Below, piece after piece: positions 11,246-24,060 of a DNA stretch of 64,000 bases. The number at the start of each line of letters is the position of its first letter. The stretch's first letter is position 1. The position numbers and the translations under genes are program-made. The notes below the pieces were generated by a model. That model made no database searches, was not told where the DNA came from, and saw only the letters and a list, made by a program, of their open reading frames with translations. Source of the DNA: Platerodrilus igneus (taxonomy: Eukaryota; Arthropoda; Insecta; Coleoptera; Lycidae); contig JARFIW010001185.1 of NCBI GenBank assembly GCA_036346225.1, positions 992,001 through 1,056,000 of the forward strand. The letters are read 5' to 3'.

Positions 11246-12177
11246 ATGAAAACAAGATAAAATAAATTTTTGAAACATTATTATCCACATATTTTTGGAC
11301 TAAAATGTTAATTTAACAAAAATTGATTTGTTTTCTTAAATATTTAAACGCCTATAACTCGTCAAGGTTTCAATGGAAAAAGCTCTACGACGTCTCATCT
11401 TAAAGATAATTAAAATATCTTCAAGAAAAATATCTAACATTACTGCCTTCAACCAATCAGTTATTTTCCAAAACGCACTCAAAAATTACTATTTTCATGT
11501 TTTTTGCTCTAACTTCAATCTATCTTTACCAAAATGGATTCATGCATATATCAACATGTTCAAAATTTTATTCTCTTCTACTTTCATTATACATACTATA
11601 TGAGTTAATACTGATTTTTACATGCAAAACATCCACTATCAACATAAAAAGAAATTGTCTTTTAATTAATAAAAGGGCGAATTTGCGTCGTACAAAAATG
11701 AATAAAAAACGAAATTGTTCGTAATTAAGATTCTCTACAACTTCTATTTAAAAGATTTTTCGATTTGAGAGTCCATTTTCCAGATATTAGTGAAAAATGC
11801 GCGACACGTGTACGCGTTTTCGTTGCGTCGCAAAACTACCGTTGCTTAAAAAAATTATATCTCTGATCCATTTGGTCGTATAAACTTAAATAAAAAACGA
11901 AATTATGTGGAATTTTGTAAGCTACAATTTTGAAATTAACTTAAATTTTCGTAAATTTGATATTTTTCGAGTTATTTGTGAAAAACTGATTTTTTGAACC
12001 TTTAGGACCCTCTGCTGCTCGCAACGTAGCGTCTAGACATGGGGACTGTTTACAAAGTTTCAGCCTAGTCAGTATTATTTCCTCCAAATTTTGTCATTTT
12101 ACTGGACTATTTAACTAAACACAATTTAAACTTAATACAATTTTCGTATACAACTCCCTGATGAGAAAGCGTAATTG

Positions 12178-13800
12178 TTCTTCATCAAACAAACCTAACC
12201 TCAGGCTGAATACAAACAAAGTACTTTAAATTCTTCTTAATCTTCTTTGGGGATTAAACCACTCATAGTTTTTAAAATTATCTTTATTAACGTTTCGATC
12301 CATAACCTAGGATCGTTTTCAAAATAATAAAAACTTCAAGTTTGACATTTATGACATAAATTGAAGGTGACTTTGATTTATTGATGTTTGAAATATTTGG
12401 TTTGAGTACACTAAGCAAAAATTTTTAAAGTTTAAATGAATAATTGCCTTCAATTTGTGTTACGGCCTGGGACCGACTTTTTAGGTGCCAATACGCTTAA
12501 CGTGAAATCAAGCTGATTAATTTTATTGTAAAATTTAATAACTTGGGAATGGAAAACGTTTTTAACATGTTTCTATTTATACAATTTAGAGGAATGGTTA
12601 TTAAAGTGTGCAATTGCATTATTAAAGGCTTAAGTAGTCGTTTTTTTATATTTATTTTGAAGGAAATCATTATGATTTAGGCTACCTTTTGGTAGATTTT
12701 AACATTGTTCTGAGGTAACCTTATGGTGGATTTACACTTGTCAGATACCAATGTTGTTCTATAAAGGTTGTATATGGATCTGAGGCGACCCTATGGCGGG
12801 TTTCCACTTGTCAGAAACCAATACTGTTCAACGGAGATTGTATATGGTTGTGAGGTAATTTTATTGCGGGTTTACACTTGTCAGATACCAATGCTGTTTT
12901 ACAGGGGTTGTTAATATGCTTCATCATCATCATCATTGGATCTTCATCTCAAAACTGGTTGGACACGTACCTGCACTTATTTATATTCTGAGTTAGCTTC
13001 CCTTCTATTGTTTTCTAATTTTATGTTTTATTTCATCGAGATAATTTTATAAAATTGAAAACAATAGAAAAGTCAACTCAGAATTATCATGCAGGTACGC
13101 CCAGTTTTGAGATGAAGATCCAATGACTGAAATGGTATTACAATGTAAAACCATTGGTTACTCTGACAAGTGTAAACCATAATGTTTCCTCACAATAATA
13201 TACATACTCTCATATGAACATGACTGGTTTCTGACAAGTGAAACCCATCCTGTTTGCAAATTGGTACTGACAAGTGTACATAAGGTTACCTCAGAACAAT
13301 GTTAAAGTCAAGGTAGCCTAAATCATAATGATTTCCTTCAAAATAAATATCGACTACTTAGCTTCAAATAATGGTAGCTACTAAAATAACATACCATTTA
13401 AATTGTATAAATGTCCACAACATAGTTAAACGAAATCATACCTCTTTTCATAATTCAAGGTTTTATATATTTTAAATACAAATCTAGATTACTGATTCAC
13501 GTTAATAAGGCTACTAAAACTTAGTCGGTTATCCCAAACCGAACCAATTAGAAGAATCAATTAACCAACTTTAAAGCTAGTGTACTCAAACAAATATTTC
13601 AAACATTCTAATCAAAGTCACCTTCAAATTGGATGTCAAACGGTAAAATTTTTTTTGAAAACGATCTGGGTTATGGATCGAAACGTTAATAAAGATAATT
13701 TTAAAAACTATGAGTGGTTTAATCCCCAAAGAAGATTAAGAAGAATACTAAACAAACCACAACAAACATACAGGGAGTATTTAAAAATACTTTAAAGCTT
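12178..13800. mobile_element. Foldback-type palindromic element with tandem subrepeats
   Basis: The left arm (about 12225-12920) and right arm (about 13130-13770) are inverted copies. Examples are GGGGATTAAACCACTCATAG at 12240 and its complement near 13725, and AACGTTTCGATCCATAACC and its complement. Each arm contains about 65-bp tandem units with the core TTTACACTTGTCAGATACCAATG (starts near 12705, 12770 and 12836; counterparts 13150-13300). Towards the axis (12919-13130) both arms carry an inverted copy of the LINE 3' end. Arms made of tandem repeats are the hallmark of Foldback elements. No transposase and no clear target duplication are seen. Confidence 0.7.
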
Positions 13801-15790
13801 TGTTGCTTGCTAAATTGACGTTACGCACAAGAGTGGAGTGGCGTAACGGTAAAATAGTGCACCGGCTAGCTTTCAGTAATATAGGATGGATTCTGTATAC
13901 TATTTTTAGGGGTATACAAATTCTAGTACTTTTACTATTTACGTTTACGCTTACCTTAAAAGGTCTATAAACTTTGTATGTCCAATAAAGTCTTCAAACC
14001 CCAACCTATCTAAAGAAAATCCCAAATTTACCATACCTGGGAGGTGTGTGTTTCTAGAGACGGTTTTGCACTTTTCGCTGCAGTTAGAAGTTTGTGGAGC
14101 CTCGGTTGTACCTTTTTTACCTCCTGCTAATTTAAAATCAACAAAAAGGAAATAACACAAGATCTGAGATCTACCCTATTTTGGCTAAATGCGCATTTAG
14201 CTACAAAACTTAAGATTATCATTAATATTACTTTGTGGAAATTTAATCAAAGTAATTTTAATTTGCTAATTTTCCTTTAAATTAACGATCTTTGATGTAT
14301 GAAAAATCGAAGCAATACCCTTTTAATTTATTGTAAGGTGCACTAACATTAATAGTTCTTAATAATAATAAGCACCACACATTTATAAATATTCACGATT
14401 AATTACAATTGCTAGATACAACAAACAGCATGTGATGTTTATAATTTAACTAGCTTATAGTTTTTTGTTCTATTCCATCAAAACTCCATCCACATCAATG
14501 GGCTCGCTGGTAAAATTCTAACCTGTTGTGGTTGAATTCAGTATGTTTATTCTCTTCTGTATAAACACAATTCCTTTACCGAAAATTTCCATCCCAAATG
14601 ACATTATTTAAGTTGACTTTGTACACAAATTACTATAAAAATTCAATCTTTACCTAATAAAAATTTTTTATGTAATAACACTCAATTAAAATAAAATAGT
14701 GCAGATCCGACGTTCTTTAAAACAGCCAAGTGTCCTATTTGTTCTCAAACGTGATTTGACTTCAAAATTATTAGAGTATAATATTTTAGTTACTTTTTAC
14801 GAATCCGGTATATAATGTCAGCATTTAGTCGCGCCCATCGTCTTGCACCGCAATCAAGTTTTGAAAGGTTGTTTGCTTTTGTCTAATAATCTAATTCAAA
14901 CTGATCTCCTTCTACTATTATCCGGGGGTTATATAAGTTTAGCGTTCCCGAGTTATTGGCTCATATCCTTTTTCTTACGAATGGTGCGTCTTAAGCTGTT
15001 CTATTGTCGAGTTCAATGTCATTCTATCTGTGTGAGTAGTCATTTTGTTCCCACGATTTCTACATGAAATCCATTACGTTGTCACATTTTCAACACATTT
15101 CTTATCTGTAATTTATGGATATATGGTTCTTGGGTGTCTTGGTCCGATTCTATGGTTAATGGTTTATAAGCCCATGTGAATTTATACAAATAATTTTAAT
15201 ATGCCGGTTACTTCCCGGGTGTCTATCTATAATTTTTCTAAATTTAATACGAAGAGGGATAAGACCTCAATATTTATTATTGTTCTAAATGCTTTACTGT
15301 TTTATTTCTTTAACCTAATTTAATATTACAGTAAAAGAGCAACGTTATTAAATGTAAACTGCCAAAGCCTATAACTTTTTTAGGATAGTTCCTTGTTATT
15401 AGAACTCATTTAACTAACTGAATTTCATAAATTTTTTCTACTACCTAATGTATCATTAAATGACGCACTAGCGTTATAACTTAATTTATGACAAGATTTA
15501 GCGATTGCTATAGACAAAAAAGAATTCGAAAATGAAGTTGAACTATTATTTGAAAAGGTTAGTGAAATAGTGGCGCCTTTGTATAAATTTTATTATTCTT
15601 AAGATAAACTCTTTTCAGTTTTTAAATATTGACCTAGTCGACAGTATTTCCATAACCTTGTAACTTGAGCAACATTTTTTGAATTTATTTTGTTTTATTT
15701 AAAGGTTTTAATATCTCCTGAACGCAGTTCAAATTACATAATTGTATTATTACTTTGAAAACTTCATCTCTAATTGGAGTAGAAACTTGG
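13800..15790. other. Intronic sequence with no recognised feature
   Basis: AT-rich, no supportable gene. A minus-strand reading of 14820-15130 gives broken protein-like words and a Cys-containing stretch that could be the continuation of the gag-like remnant at 15790-16180, but there are too many stops to claim it. Confidence 0.5.
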
Positions 15791-16180
15791 GCGACTCCTG
15801 AAATTTGTAGGATTCCTATTTTTTACCACATTTATTCTTAAGTGTTCCCTCGTTTCTGTCTGTATTTATGTCATCATATTTCCGAAGATATTCAAGAAAT
15901 ACGTCCCTGTGCTTAAGGTGCTGCAGAGGCATACAGTGTTGAATTTTTGGTTCTGAATGACTAATCAGATTATTAATTACCTATTGATCATCCAGACCAG
16001 GCATAGATTGCTTCGCAATATTAAATTTCTTCTGGACACAATAAATTCCAAACTGTGTTTCTCTAAAATCGAGTTGTCCCGCACTTTATACTATACATTA
16101 TCGTCTATATTTTAAGAAGTTTGTCTCAAACTGTTCGAAGTTTATCATTTCGTCTTCAATTAAAGCGGACCATTACCTTC
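15790..16180 (-). pseudogene. Degenerate LTR-retrotransposon gag-like remnant
   Basis: Reading the minus strand gives ALIEDEMINFEQFETNFLKY, then after frame breaks QLDFRETQFGIYCVQKKFNI and AKQSMPGLDDQ. A stop follows, then INNLISHSEPKIQ and LKHRDVFLEYLRKYDDINTD. The pattern of W/F-rich helix, FxxxFLxxYW-like core and Gln-rich linker resembles insect Gag capsids. At least two stops and two frameshifts make it a fossil. It could instead belong to another retroelement ORF1. Confidence 0.4.
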
Positions 16181-17100
16181 TAGCAAACACTGCGCAACTT
16201 TAAGCTTCTATCTTTTATCCATAATCTTTTGGATTAAGTTTTTTAATTACTTATAAAGATCTTGTGCTTTATTTTTACACTCCCATAAAATTTTGTAAAC
16301 TGCTCTTCTCAGCATTCGTCATGTATTTAACGCTATCCCCATGTCGATGTAGCTGTCCTTAAATGGTAAAACTCAACATGTATATTCATTAATGTCCCAT
16401 TTTCAACTGCCCTTCCTAATTCTTCCACCTGATCCATTTTTCAGTACAACCCTGGCTTTGCAGGTTGGCCTATTCCGTTCGACTTTCTCCAGTATTTATT
16501 TCTGTCGTCTTGCATTTAAGGTTTAATTCGTGTAAATTTATTCTTAAACACCGGCTGTAATTTCTCGTTTAGGTAGTAGACTATTCTGATTCTCTTTACA
16601 TTCATCTCTAGTTTGTCGAATTTCGCACTGCACACTAATAATCATTTTCATCATAATCATCGTAGAAGCGCCCGCTTCAGTTTTCTCGTCCATTTTTTAG
16701 ATTTTTAATTATTTTGGTTATTATTAATATGGGAAGTATACCATTCTTGAAAATATTACTAAATTTTGGTAATAATTTTCATAAGCGTCTTTTTAATATA
16801 ACATTAAATTATAGTCGGTAATAAGAGAAATAATGAAGAAAATATAATCAGTAGTACAAGAATTAATAATAATATTTTCGCTTTTTTACTTATCTTCTGG
16901 GAGTGGAAGAATCCATAATCTAGAGGGAATTGTGGGTAGAATTATAATTTTCTGTGAATTTCCTTCCCTGTTCATTATTCTTTTTTGACCCAGTTTTGTT
17001 TTAGTTATTAGAGTGGATTATATTTTCCAAAATAAACTAATAGGCACTAATAGGTGATAATTTACTGTTTACAATAAAAATTAATTATGAACAATTAAAT
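16180..17100. other. Intronic sequence, no clear feature
   Basis: A minus-strand reading near 16400-16640 shows scattered protein-like runs (for example NKYWRKSNGIGQPAKPG) that may be the N-terminal continuation of the gag-like remnant. Support is weak. The rest is AT-rich with nothing seen. Confidence 0.35.
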
Positions 17101-17305
17101 AACGTACAGTTTCCTGCTGCGCGCCTCAGCTATGTGTCTCTAGTCGGGGCATATTTAAAATTTAAGTTAATTAGAGACACAGAGCTGAGGCGGGCAGCAT
17201 GAAACTGTACGTTAGTTACATCGGCGTAACCAACGTACAGTTTCCTGCTGCCCGCCTCCGCTCTGTATCTTTAAATAATCCAAAATTTAAATATGCCCCG
17301 ATTAG
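17100..17305. repeat. Hairpin MITE (about 114 bp) plus a third arm
   Basis: AACGTACAGTTTCCTGCTGC at 17101 is the complement of the sequence ending at 17213, and the two halves share CTCAGC and GGGGCATATTTAAA blocks. This makes a near-perfect hairpin. A further half-copy (17232-17305) follows after 18 bp, starting again with AACGTACAGTTTCCTGCTGC. It is probably a small non-autonomous DNA element inserted twice or partly duplicated. Confidence 0.8.
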
Positions 17306-18840
17306 CACAGTCTAATCCACACAGTATACATCGTTACGATAACAAAGAATTTACTTCCCTTTTTGTGCAACACTTTCCTACTTGAATGAGACAAACGAAA
17401 TTGTTCAAGATTTGTATAATGACCAAAAAAAATATATATACTTTACAGCTTGATAAAATGATTCACTATTCGACAAAATAAACCCCTCCATCAAAGCAAT
17501 AATGATATCAATTTGTTTATCCCCAAAATTATAGCTCCCTTTAGTCAGTTTAAAACCAGCAAGAATGACACTGTATACTATTAAAAATACCTTTGAACGT
17601 TCAATAACTTTTCCCTTTTACGTAAATTTTCACATACAAAAAGATTTTTGATGATGCTTCACATAAATATTCTGATGTAATAAAAAATGTAAATGTTCAA
17701 TAAAAAAAATAATGCCTTATGCTATTAGATAATGTTCTGACCTGTAGTTTTCTCTTGCGTGTCTTTTTGTTCTTCCTATTCTTGGATTTGCTGCTGCGTG
17801 CTGTTGACCAGTACTACCAGATTGCTTTCAGTTGAGTTCACTTGTTGATTTTATAGTACCAAACACCCATTGAATGCTTATAACAATCCTCCGTTTAGTG
17901 CTCCGATGCGTATATGCAAACCAATGTTTTTATGCAAATTTAATCGATGTATATTTATATTCGGATTTATTTGCAAATTAGATTTATGCACCAATTTAGA
18001 TGTGCTAATTTAAATTTTTACCTAGAGCCGTTTTCAGTTAACGGCAAACTTCTCTCGTATTTTTTCACTATTATTTTATTTTCAGAATTTTTCTATCACG
18101 ACTTGCACGAAACGCAATTATTTAATTTTTCTATGTTCACTTTATGTAATTTTTTAATTTGAACTGCTATGAAGCGGGCTCTGGTTGAAGGAAGACTGAT
18201 TGTTTATCAAATTAGTGTGGTATTTAAAACAACGCCTCTATTTGACATCATTGGTTATCCGCGTACTTCAGTCAAAGTTTAAGACGTGCTATAGGTTATT
18301 GTCCATACTTTGGGCTTTCTTTGGTGTGCATTTGATAATAGCTTGTTGAAATGATGTTGTCGATTACGTAGCATTCAAGTTCTATATAGTGGATTTCTTA
18401 TAGCCCGTGTACTTTCACCCGTCTTGTTTTGTTTCGTTGTAAGAAATTTTCATTCGACCTCTCACGTAGACAAACTTATGGCTTTTATTTTTGTGAAAAT
18501 GATGTTTTGGGTTTTAAATTTACTCCATGTTAAAAATCACATATGCAAAATTTCTATAATGACGTAAATTTAAATGCGTTTATTTACATCCTGCGTTTCT
18601 AAAACGGGTTTGTTTTGAAGGGTGTTTTTTATTGCGAGAATGCTTTGTTATTTCCCTGCATTAATTAAAGTTAACTGTGATCCTTATACAGTGTGTTAGA
18701 TGTTTGCTTTTTACATAATTTGCTAATTACGTACTATTCATGATAAAGTTGTTTAGTTTTCCAGCTTTTAGTACTATTTACATGTAGTGTGAGACACTTC
18801 TGATCCTATATACCCCTAAATAACCCTATTATCATAGAAT
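17305..18840. other. Intronic AT-rich sequence, nothing recognised
   Basis: No coding, RNA or repeat structure that I can support. The open frame at 17947-18162 has random composition. Confidence 0.5.
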
Positions 18841-20400
18841 TTTATATATATATTGCTGTGAAACCTCTTGAATTACCTGGTCTGTTGATTTTCTTCTGTT
18901 AATCGCCTCGGCTGCTCCTCTAGATAGCTTTCATCCTCATACATAAAAAAAACAAACACATTCCTACCACAAACATCAACGTCAACTCTATTTACATCAA
19001 TATTCACAATACATTAAAATTTCAAATTTAAAATTCAGCATAAATTTTAATATCAGAAAATTTCAAAATTAAATTTATTTTCATTTTAATGTGCATCCAG
19101 AATTAAAGTCCTTGTAGGATGCCTACTAATTACTATAACAATATATGCAGAGTACAAAGGGAGCATCTACCACCCCTTTACGTTAATTAACCAGGTTCGT
19201 CTAATTGAGCTCAAAGACATACCCATATTTTTATCATAATCCAGAACATCAATACTAACTACCCCTTTCTACTTAAACAAGCAAATTTCACCTTAAAATT
19301 AAGATATTAATGTTAGTACAATTTCACTACTGTCCATTTTAAATAAACAAATTAGAAAGTTATTCAACACACACCAACATCTCAAAGTTCAAACAAAATA
19401 GTATAATTTACCTGAAGGTTACTTGCACTCGTAGCTTCAATGTACATCGTCCCTTTTGTTAATCACACCATTCCAACTGGGTTATATTTACGGCTTCTGA
19501 TTCTCAACGCTTTAAAAATTTGCTCATCACCATTTATTTAAAGTTGTTTCAGGGCTTTTCCGGAACTCATCTGTGTATATCTGAACCTTGTTTAGTAGAT
19601 CCAGTCATGTTTACGAACCATTTAATTATTAACACCCCCGAAAAATAACAAAGAAATTCATACTTCTTTCACCAATATACGCCAAAACTGCCTACTTTTG
19701 TGTATTTATTTGTCGTAGTAAATTTTACCAATTGGTACAGTGATACTAAACTTTCTTTACCTTGTATCTTCTTTTCTAAGTGCACTAACGTACATTCATT
19801 GTAGCACGTAAAGAACAAGCTGTTTTAAATCACATAATATTCAAGCAAACTGTTTAAATTATTTAATATTAAAACCGGAAAACTAAAAAACACTGTTTAA
19901 CGCGTTCAATCAAGTCGAAGATCTAAGAGAGCTTGTTTATATTCACCTGGGTATATATAGAAGTTAGCCTGTCTGTCGGTCTGTTCCCCAAAACGGCCAA
20001 TTCTAAAGAATTTCGTCTGCTATGTTCCCAGTCCGTAGCCTGTGCGTCGGTTTTTACCAATTTTGTACTCACCCCAGTTAAATCTCAGAAATTTCAACAC
20101 GGCACGCAAAGTCTGGAAATAACTAATTGACTTTTATAAAGAAATGTTATTTTTACCTCTCAAATTTTGCATTTTACTTTCAACCAATCGCAACCCCATG
20201 ACGTTGCTCATATCACGCCTTTAATTATTAGTGTCTTTGTCTTACGCACATTATCTTTCCTTCTCTAACCTGTTCTTAGTGGTGCAAATTGATATTCCTT
20301 ACTATCGATTATTTCAGTCCATGTGGAGTGTGAAATAACCCACCTTTAGCATTTCTCGTAACTATTATGCGACGGTTTCTACAAGATTCTCTGAAACCAT
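18841..20400 (+). mobile_element. (TA)n-TTGCTGTG non-coding family, copy 1
   Basis: Starts with a short TA run and TTGCTGTGAAACC. Within 80 bp it has CGCCTCGGCTGCTCCTCTAGAT, resembling GGCTAGCTC...TCTTGGGTATCTAGAT of copy 3. It ends with a block (about 20235-20335) containing GTGGTGCAAATTGATATTCC and CCATGTGGAGTGTG. Copy 3 matches this as GTGGTACAAAATCGATATTTC and CCATGTGGACTCG (about 46838-46890). Middle parts are more diverged and non-coding. I do not recognise the family. Confidence 0.5.
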
Positions 20401-20912
20401 TTGTTATCTACAAAATTTTCGCCGTACGTGATATTTAAACTACGCAGGTGTTCAACCATAATATTAATTCTCAGAGCTTTATTTTCTGGTATTATAATCT
20501 TGGATTTTCACAGACTTTTATGCTTATTATTAATAATGGTTTAATTAACTCCCATTAAAATTGACTTCTATCCTTTCATTTTTAGCGAATACAAGTTAAA
20601 TATTAATTATTATGTGTACACTCTGTTTAATACCGGTTACTTAAAATAGGGTTAATTAATATAAATTTTGCACGTAATTTCCATTTGTTTCTTTCCTCGG
20701 AATAATTAAATTACACGCAGAGCTTTTTAATACTGTTTCCTTTTGATATAAAGCGTCTTGTACATGGTTTAAATCTTTTATTTTTAATGAAACGACTGAA
20801 TTTATTTATGCTTCATGGTTTTAATAAAGCGTACCTCTTCCCAAAGCTTCAACACGGTGATTAAAATTATTTGATGTGATTATTTAATTTTCTACCCTGG
20901 TCTAAATATGAG

Positions 20913-20913
<1 letters not shown>

Positions 20914-20946
<33 letters not shown>
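20914..20946. repeat. (TA)n microsatellite
   Basis: About 16 TA units immediately before copy 2 of the TTGCTGTG family. Confidence 0.98.
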
Positions 20947-20948
<2 letters not shown>

Positions 20949-22530
20949 CTGTGGAACGAGATTATAAACTTTTAAATCGAGCCCCAGCGTTGTGCCATAT
21001 AAAATTGCTGTAGACTTTTAAAATTCTCACCCCACAAATTGAGCGTCATATAATTTCTGATAAACTATAAACAAATAAAAAAATTCTTACACTACCTTTT
21101 TGGAACGCCTCCTTATTTCTGCTCACCATGGCTAGCTCAGCTAGCGGCTTCTTCTTTCATACCTACCCTCCTAAGTACCTTCCTATCTCAAAAACACAGT
21201 CAAATGAAATTACCACTCAAATAATGCAACAAAACATACAACCTTTTTATTTACACATATTAACAAGTTTCCATTATTAAGAAAATATTTACACTTTGGT
21301 ACAGACAAACTGGTACCATCTCAATCATTAAATCCTTTAAAGTTCTTGATTTTAATATATTCCAACAAATTTCTTTTAGACGAGTAGATGGGCCCGTCGT
21401 TCAACCCTAGATTGATTTTATTCTGGTCTATTTTGAGTTCATTATAACCCAGTTTCTCTAAATGCTTTTAAACTTCGATTTTTTATTAAAAATTAAATCT
21501 AAAGACCCGTTTACTCCTTACAACAACATTTTATATCATCAATAAGCATTTTTATATCATCAATAAACCCTTTTAAATAATCAAGATTAATTGTCCTGTA
21601 CATATAACTCTTTAAATGAGTTTTTATGGTACTAAATACACCCCCAATAAGTCAAAACACTCAAACACAAAATTATCAGCACAAATGTTTAAGCAAAAAG
21701 CAGGAAATTAATTTTTTTTGTCTGGAGTAAGCTTCTTCCTTCGTCACCACTAAAGATGGGTACCAGAAATCCACGTTGTTGTGTCCATATACTTAACGAT
21801 TATGCCCGGATCCAACTGATACCCACTATTCAAATCTCTGCAACCACCTTTAATCTTCTACCCAGATATTTGTCTTGTCCAAACGTAACATTCTATACTA
21901 CTACACTTCATGCATACTAATTAAGCTTTAGGATTTGCTTACCCAAGTACCATCCCATCATTCAATTGAGTCGTGTAGTAACGGCATCTTTTGTCTAGAT
22001 CTTAGCACCCACTCGTGCAAATCACTTCTACTATTTTTCCGGTACGTTACTACAGCTTTACATACTTTAAAACAGGATGTTGTATGCTAGTTTACCGAAC
22101 ACACAATAATTAATACACGTAAGATCATATACTATCACTTACGTTGAAGATCTAAGCGCAATCTAAGATCTAAGGGAAAAGAGAGCTTTAATAATTCTCT
22201 TCGTGTATTTATATGCTTTTCAAAACCCCCCATGGAACCTATTTCCATTGAAAAGCTTATTTTCTAAACCGATTCTTAAAATTTTTATCGTAACGAACTC
22301 TAACGGCTGAAAAATTCCCCGTTCATCGTGCTGTTACATAGAAATTCGTTCGATACCTCAACGGGCGCGAGCTTCTCAAAAACTGCTAGCCTTCAACCAA
22401 TGATATTTCTTTCTCCCGTTATAACGTTCCACCTCCTAGCTACCTTTCTCCATTCCACGCATATTTATTGTCTCTTTTAGAACCCCTCTTAAGCTACAGA
22501 AAATCGATTTTGTTGTTGGGCTTCACATTT
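20946..22530 (+). mobile_element. (TA)n-TTGCTGTG non-coding family, copy 2
   Basis: Begins TTGCTGTGGAAC and shares AATCGAGCCCCAGC (copy 3: AATCGAGCCTCCCG), AAATTGAGCGTCA (copy 3: AATTGGGCGTCA) and the GGCTAGCTCAGCTAGC block. The distal end (about 22395-22515) has ACCAATGATAT, ATATTTATTGTCTCTTTTAGAAC and AGAAAATCGATTTTG, parallel to the end of copies 1 and 3. No reading frame is conserved. End points are approximate. Confidence 0.45.
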
Positions 22531-23101
22531 CCCCTTGTATTTTAGACGTGACTTGTAACCTACGCTTTCTTATATGTTTCTCTGTCTGTTTTACATTACA
22601 GGTTTTTATTTCGCTCAATCTTCAAAGCCCTTGTTATTTTAGTAGCTTATACATTGACCGTTACAAACAATTCTTTAGAAATTCTGTCTTGACGTTCATT
22701 TAGGTTCCCTGAACTTAACATTTAACTAACAGGTGTTTCTTCGAAGCAACTTGTTGTTTAAAATAACAATTCCGAGTTTCTCCCTTTCTTAAGATTTGTA
22801 GAACGAACATTTTTCGTTTCTTTTAATGGAAAAATGAGTTTAAATTATTGATTTTCTATACTTGAAAGCTCCGTTTATTATTACAATTTAATTATGCGTA
22901 TCCTTGAGTTTTTATGTACTCTAAAGCTTCTTCCCTTTGTGCAATTTTAATATTCTAATTTAGAATTACAAAATCTCTTAATAACCGTCCATCTTCCCTA
23001 TCTAAACTGATTAATTTGGCGCGTAAATAAATTGTTCCTATTTTCTATATACGCAGTTGATAAAATTTTATTGTCTACACCTATTTAACCTATAATTCCA
23101 A

Positions 23102-23104
<3 letters not shown>
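22530..23104. other. Intronic sequence, nothing recognised
   Basis: AT-rich, no supportable feature. Confidence 0.5.

Positions 23105-23145
<41 letters not shown>
23104..23145. repeat. (TA)n microsatellite
   Basis: About 21 TA units, with no TTGCTGTG motif after it, unlike the other runs. Confidence 0.97.
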
Positions 23146-23149
<4 letters not shown>

Positions 23150-23449
23150 TCGAAAGGCATTTTTAGTGGGGCATATAGATCGCATTGGGTAGAAGAAACT
23201 ACAAATAATATTTCTAAATTATTTTATTTCGGAGAAATTTACAAAATGGTGTTGAAAAATAATTGCAAATAATTTATGATGTGTGGTATACAGTAAAACA
23301 GTGTTTGCACAGGCCTACATCACAAATCTGACAAATGGTCGTGGTTCTACGCTTCTTTCCCATTGTTGATCATCTAACACGATGTCTTCTTTTTGTGTGA
23401 ACCTTTTAGGCTTATTTTTTTTGGTAAGGGTTACTGTTTCATCCGCTGG

Positions 23450-24060
23450 TTAAGAAATATTATCAATTAAATCTGCTGAAGTAAAAAACCCTGTCAAAAA
23501 CCAAAACAACATCCGGATTTTTAATCGTTTCGCAGTGTTTTTTACTACTGTTTCCACAAGTGTGCCATTTCTCTTAACATTATCTTTGCCGCAGTAAACA
23601 TTTGCATGGTAAATATATCCTGTTTCAACATCGCATCTGCACCACAATTTGGTGCCCCTATTGATCAGTTTTTGAGACATAGACTGTTTCAAAGCAGATC
23701 GGCCCTTGATCTCGACCATGCTTTCATCGATACTTTGTCTCGTATTGTCGGTTCGATATTTTTGAAACATGTACTTGGAACAGGACATTAGTTCTTCTAC
23801 ATAATATATTTTACTGCAGTCATAAGATTTCTGAGGATTATTGAAATAGAGTTTAGATAAAAAAACCAAACATCTGTTTTTGGATAGAGCATTTCTTAGA
23901 CATGGATTTCTTAAGGATGAGCGACTGCACGAATAACGTCTAAGTCTATGAACCTTATTGTAGCACATTACTAGAGAACAACCAATGGATACCATTACTT
24001 TTCCGTCATCAGTGAGCGTTGAAGATTTCTTTTATCTAGATTATATTTTTTTATTCTCAT
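23450..24060 (-). pseudogene. piggyBac-type transposase remnant
   Basis: The main frame (23995-23450) reads an N-terminal LTDDGKVMVSIGCSLVMCYNKV that matches the family's 'flGi.llMgy.klP' helix. SKYMFQKYRTDN and SIDESMVEIKGRSALKQSM follow; SIDESM holds a catalytic Asp of the RNase H-like core. Then come GTKLWCRCDVETGYIYHANVY and FWFLTGFFTSADLIDN. The family's DNFFTS motif carries another catalytic Asp, which here is lost (TGFFTS). Upstream (24060-24000) a frameshift and stops interrupt the N-terminal part; piggyBac-like words can be followed to about 24300. Clearly inactive. No TTAA-flanked TIRs were located. Confidence 0.8.

Larger units (their letters stand above)
9438..12107. mobile_element. 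About 2.7-kb long terminal inverted repeat element
   Basis: Arms of roughly 550 bp (9438-10000 and 11555-12107) are inverted copies. The outer edge is GTCCAGTAAAATGAC on the left and its complement on the right, followed by shared blocks such as CTGAAACTTTGTAAACAG and TAGACGCTACGTTGCG. Inner blocks include GTTGTAGAGAA and TTAATTAAAAGACAATTT. The left arm has a block of about 30 bp missing on the right. The interior (10000-11555) has an acidic open frame, a (TA)n run and AT-rich sequence. No transposase is seen and I could not find a convincing target-site duplication. It looks like an old non-autonomous DNA element. Confidence 0.75.
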
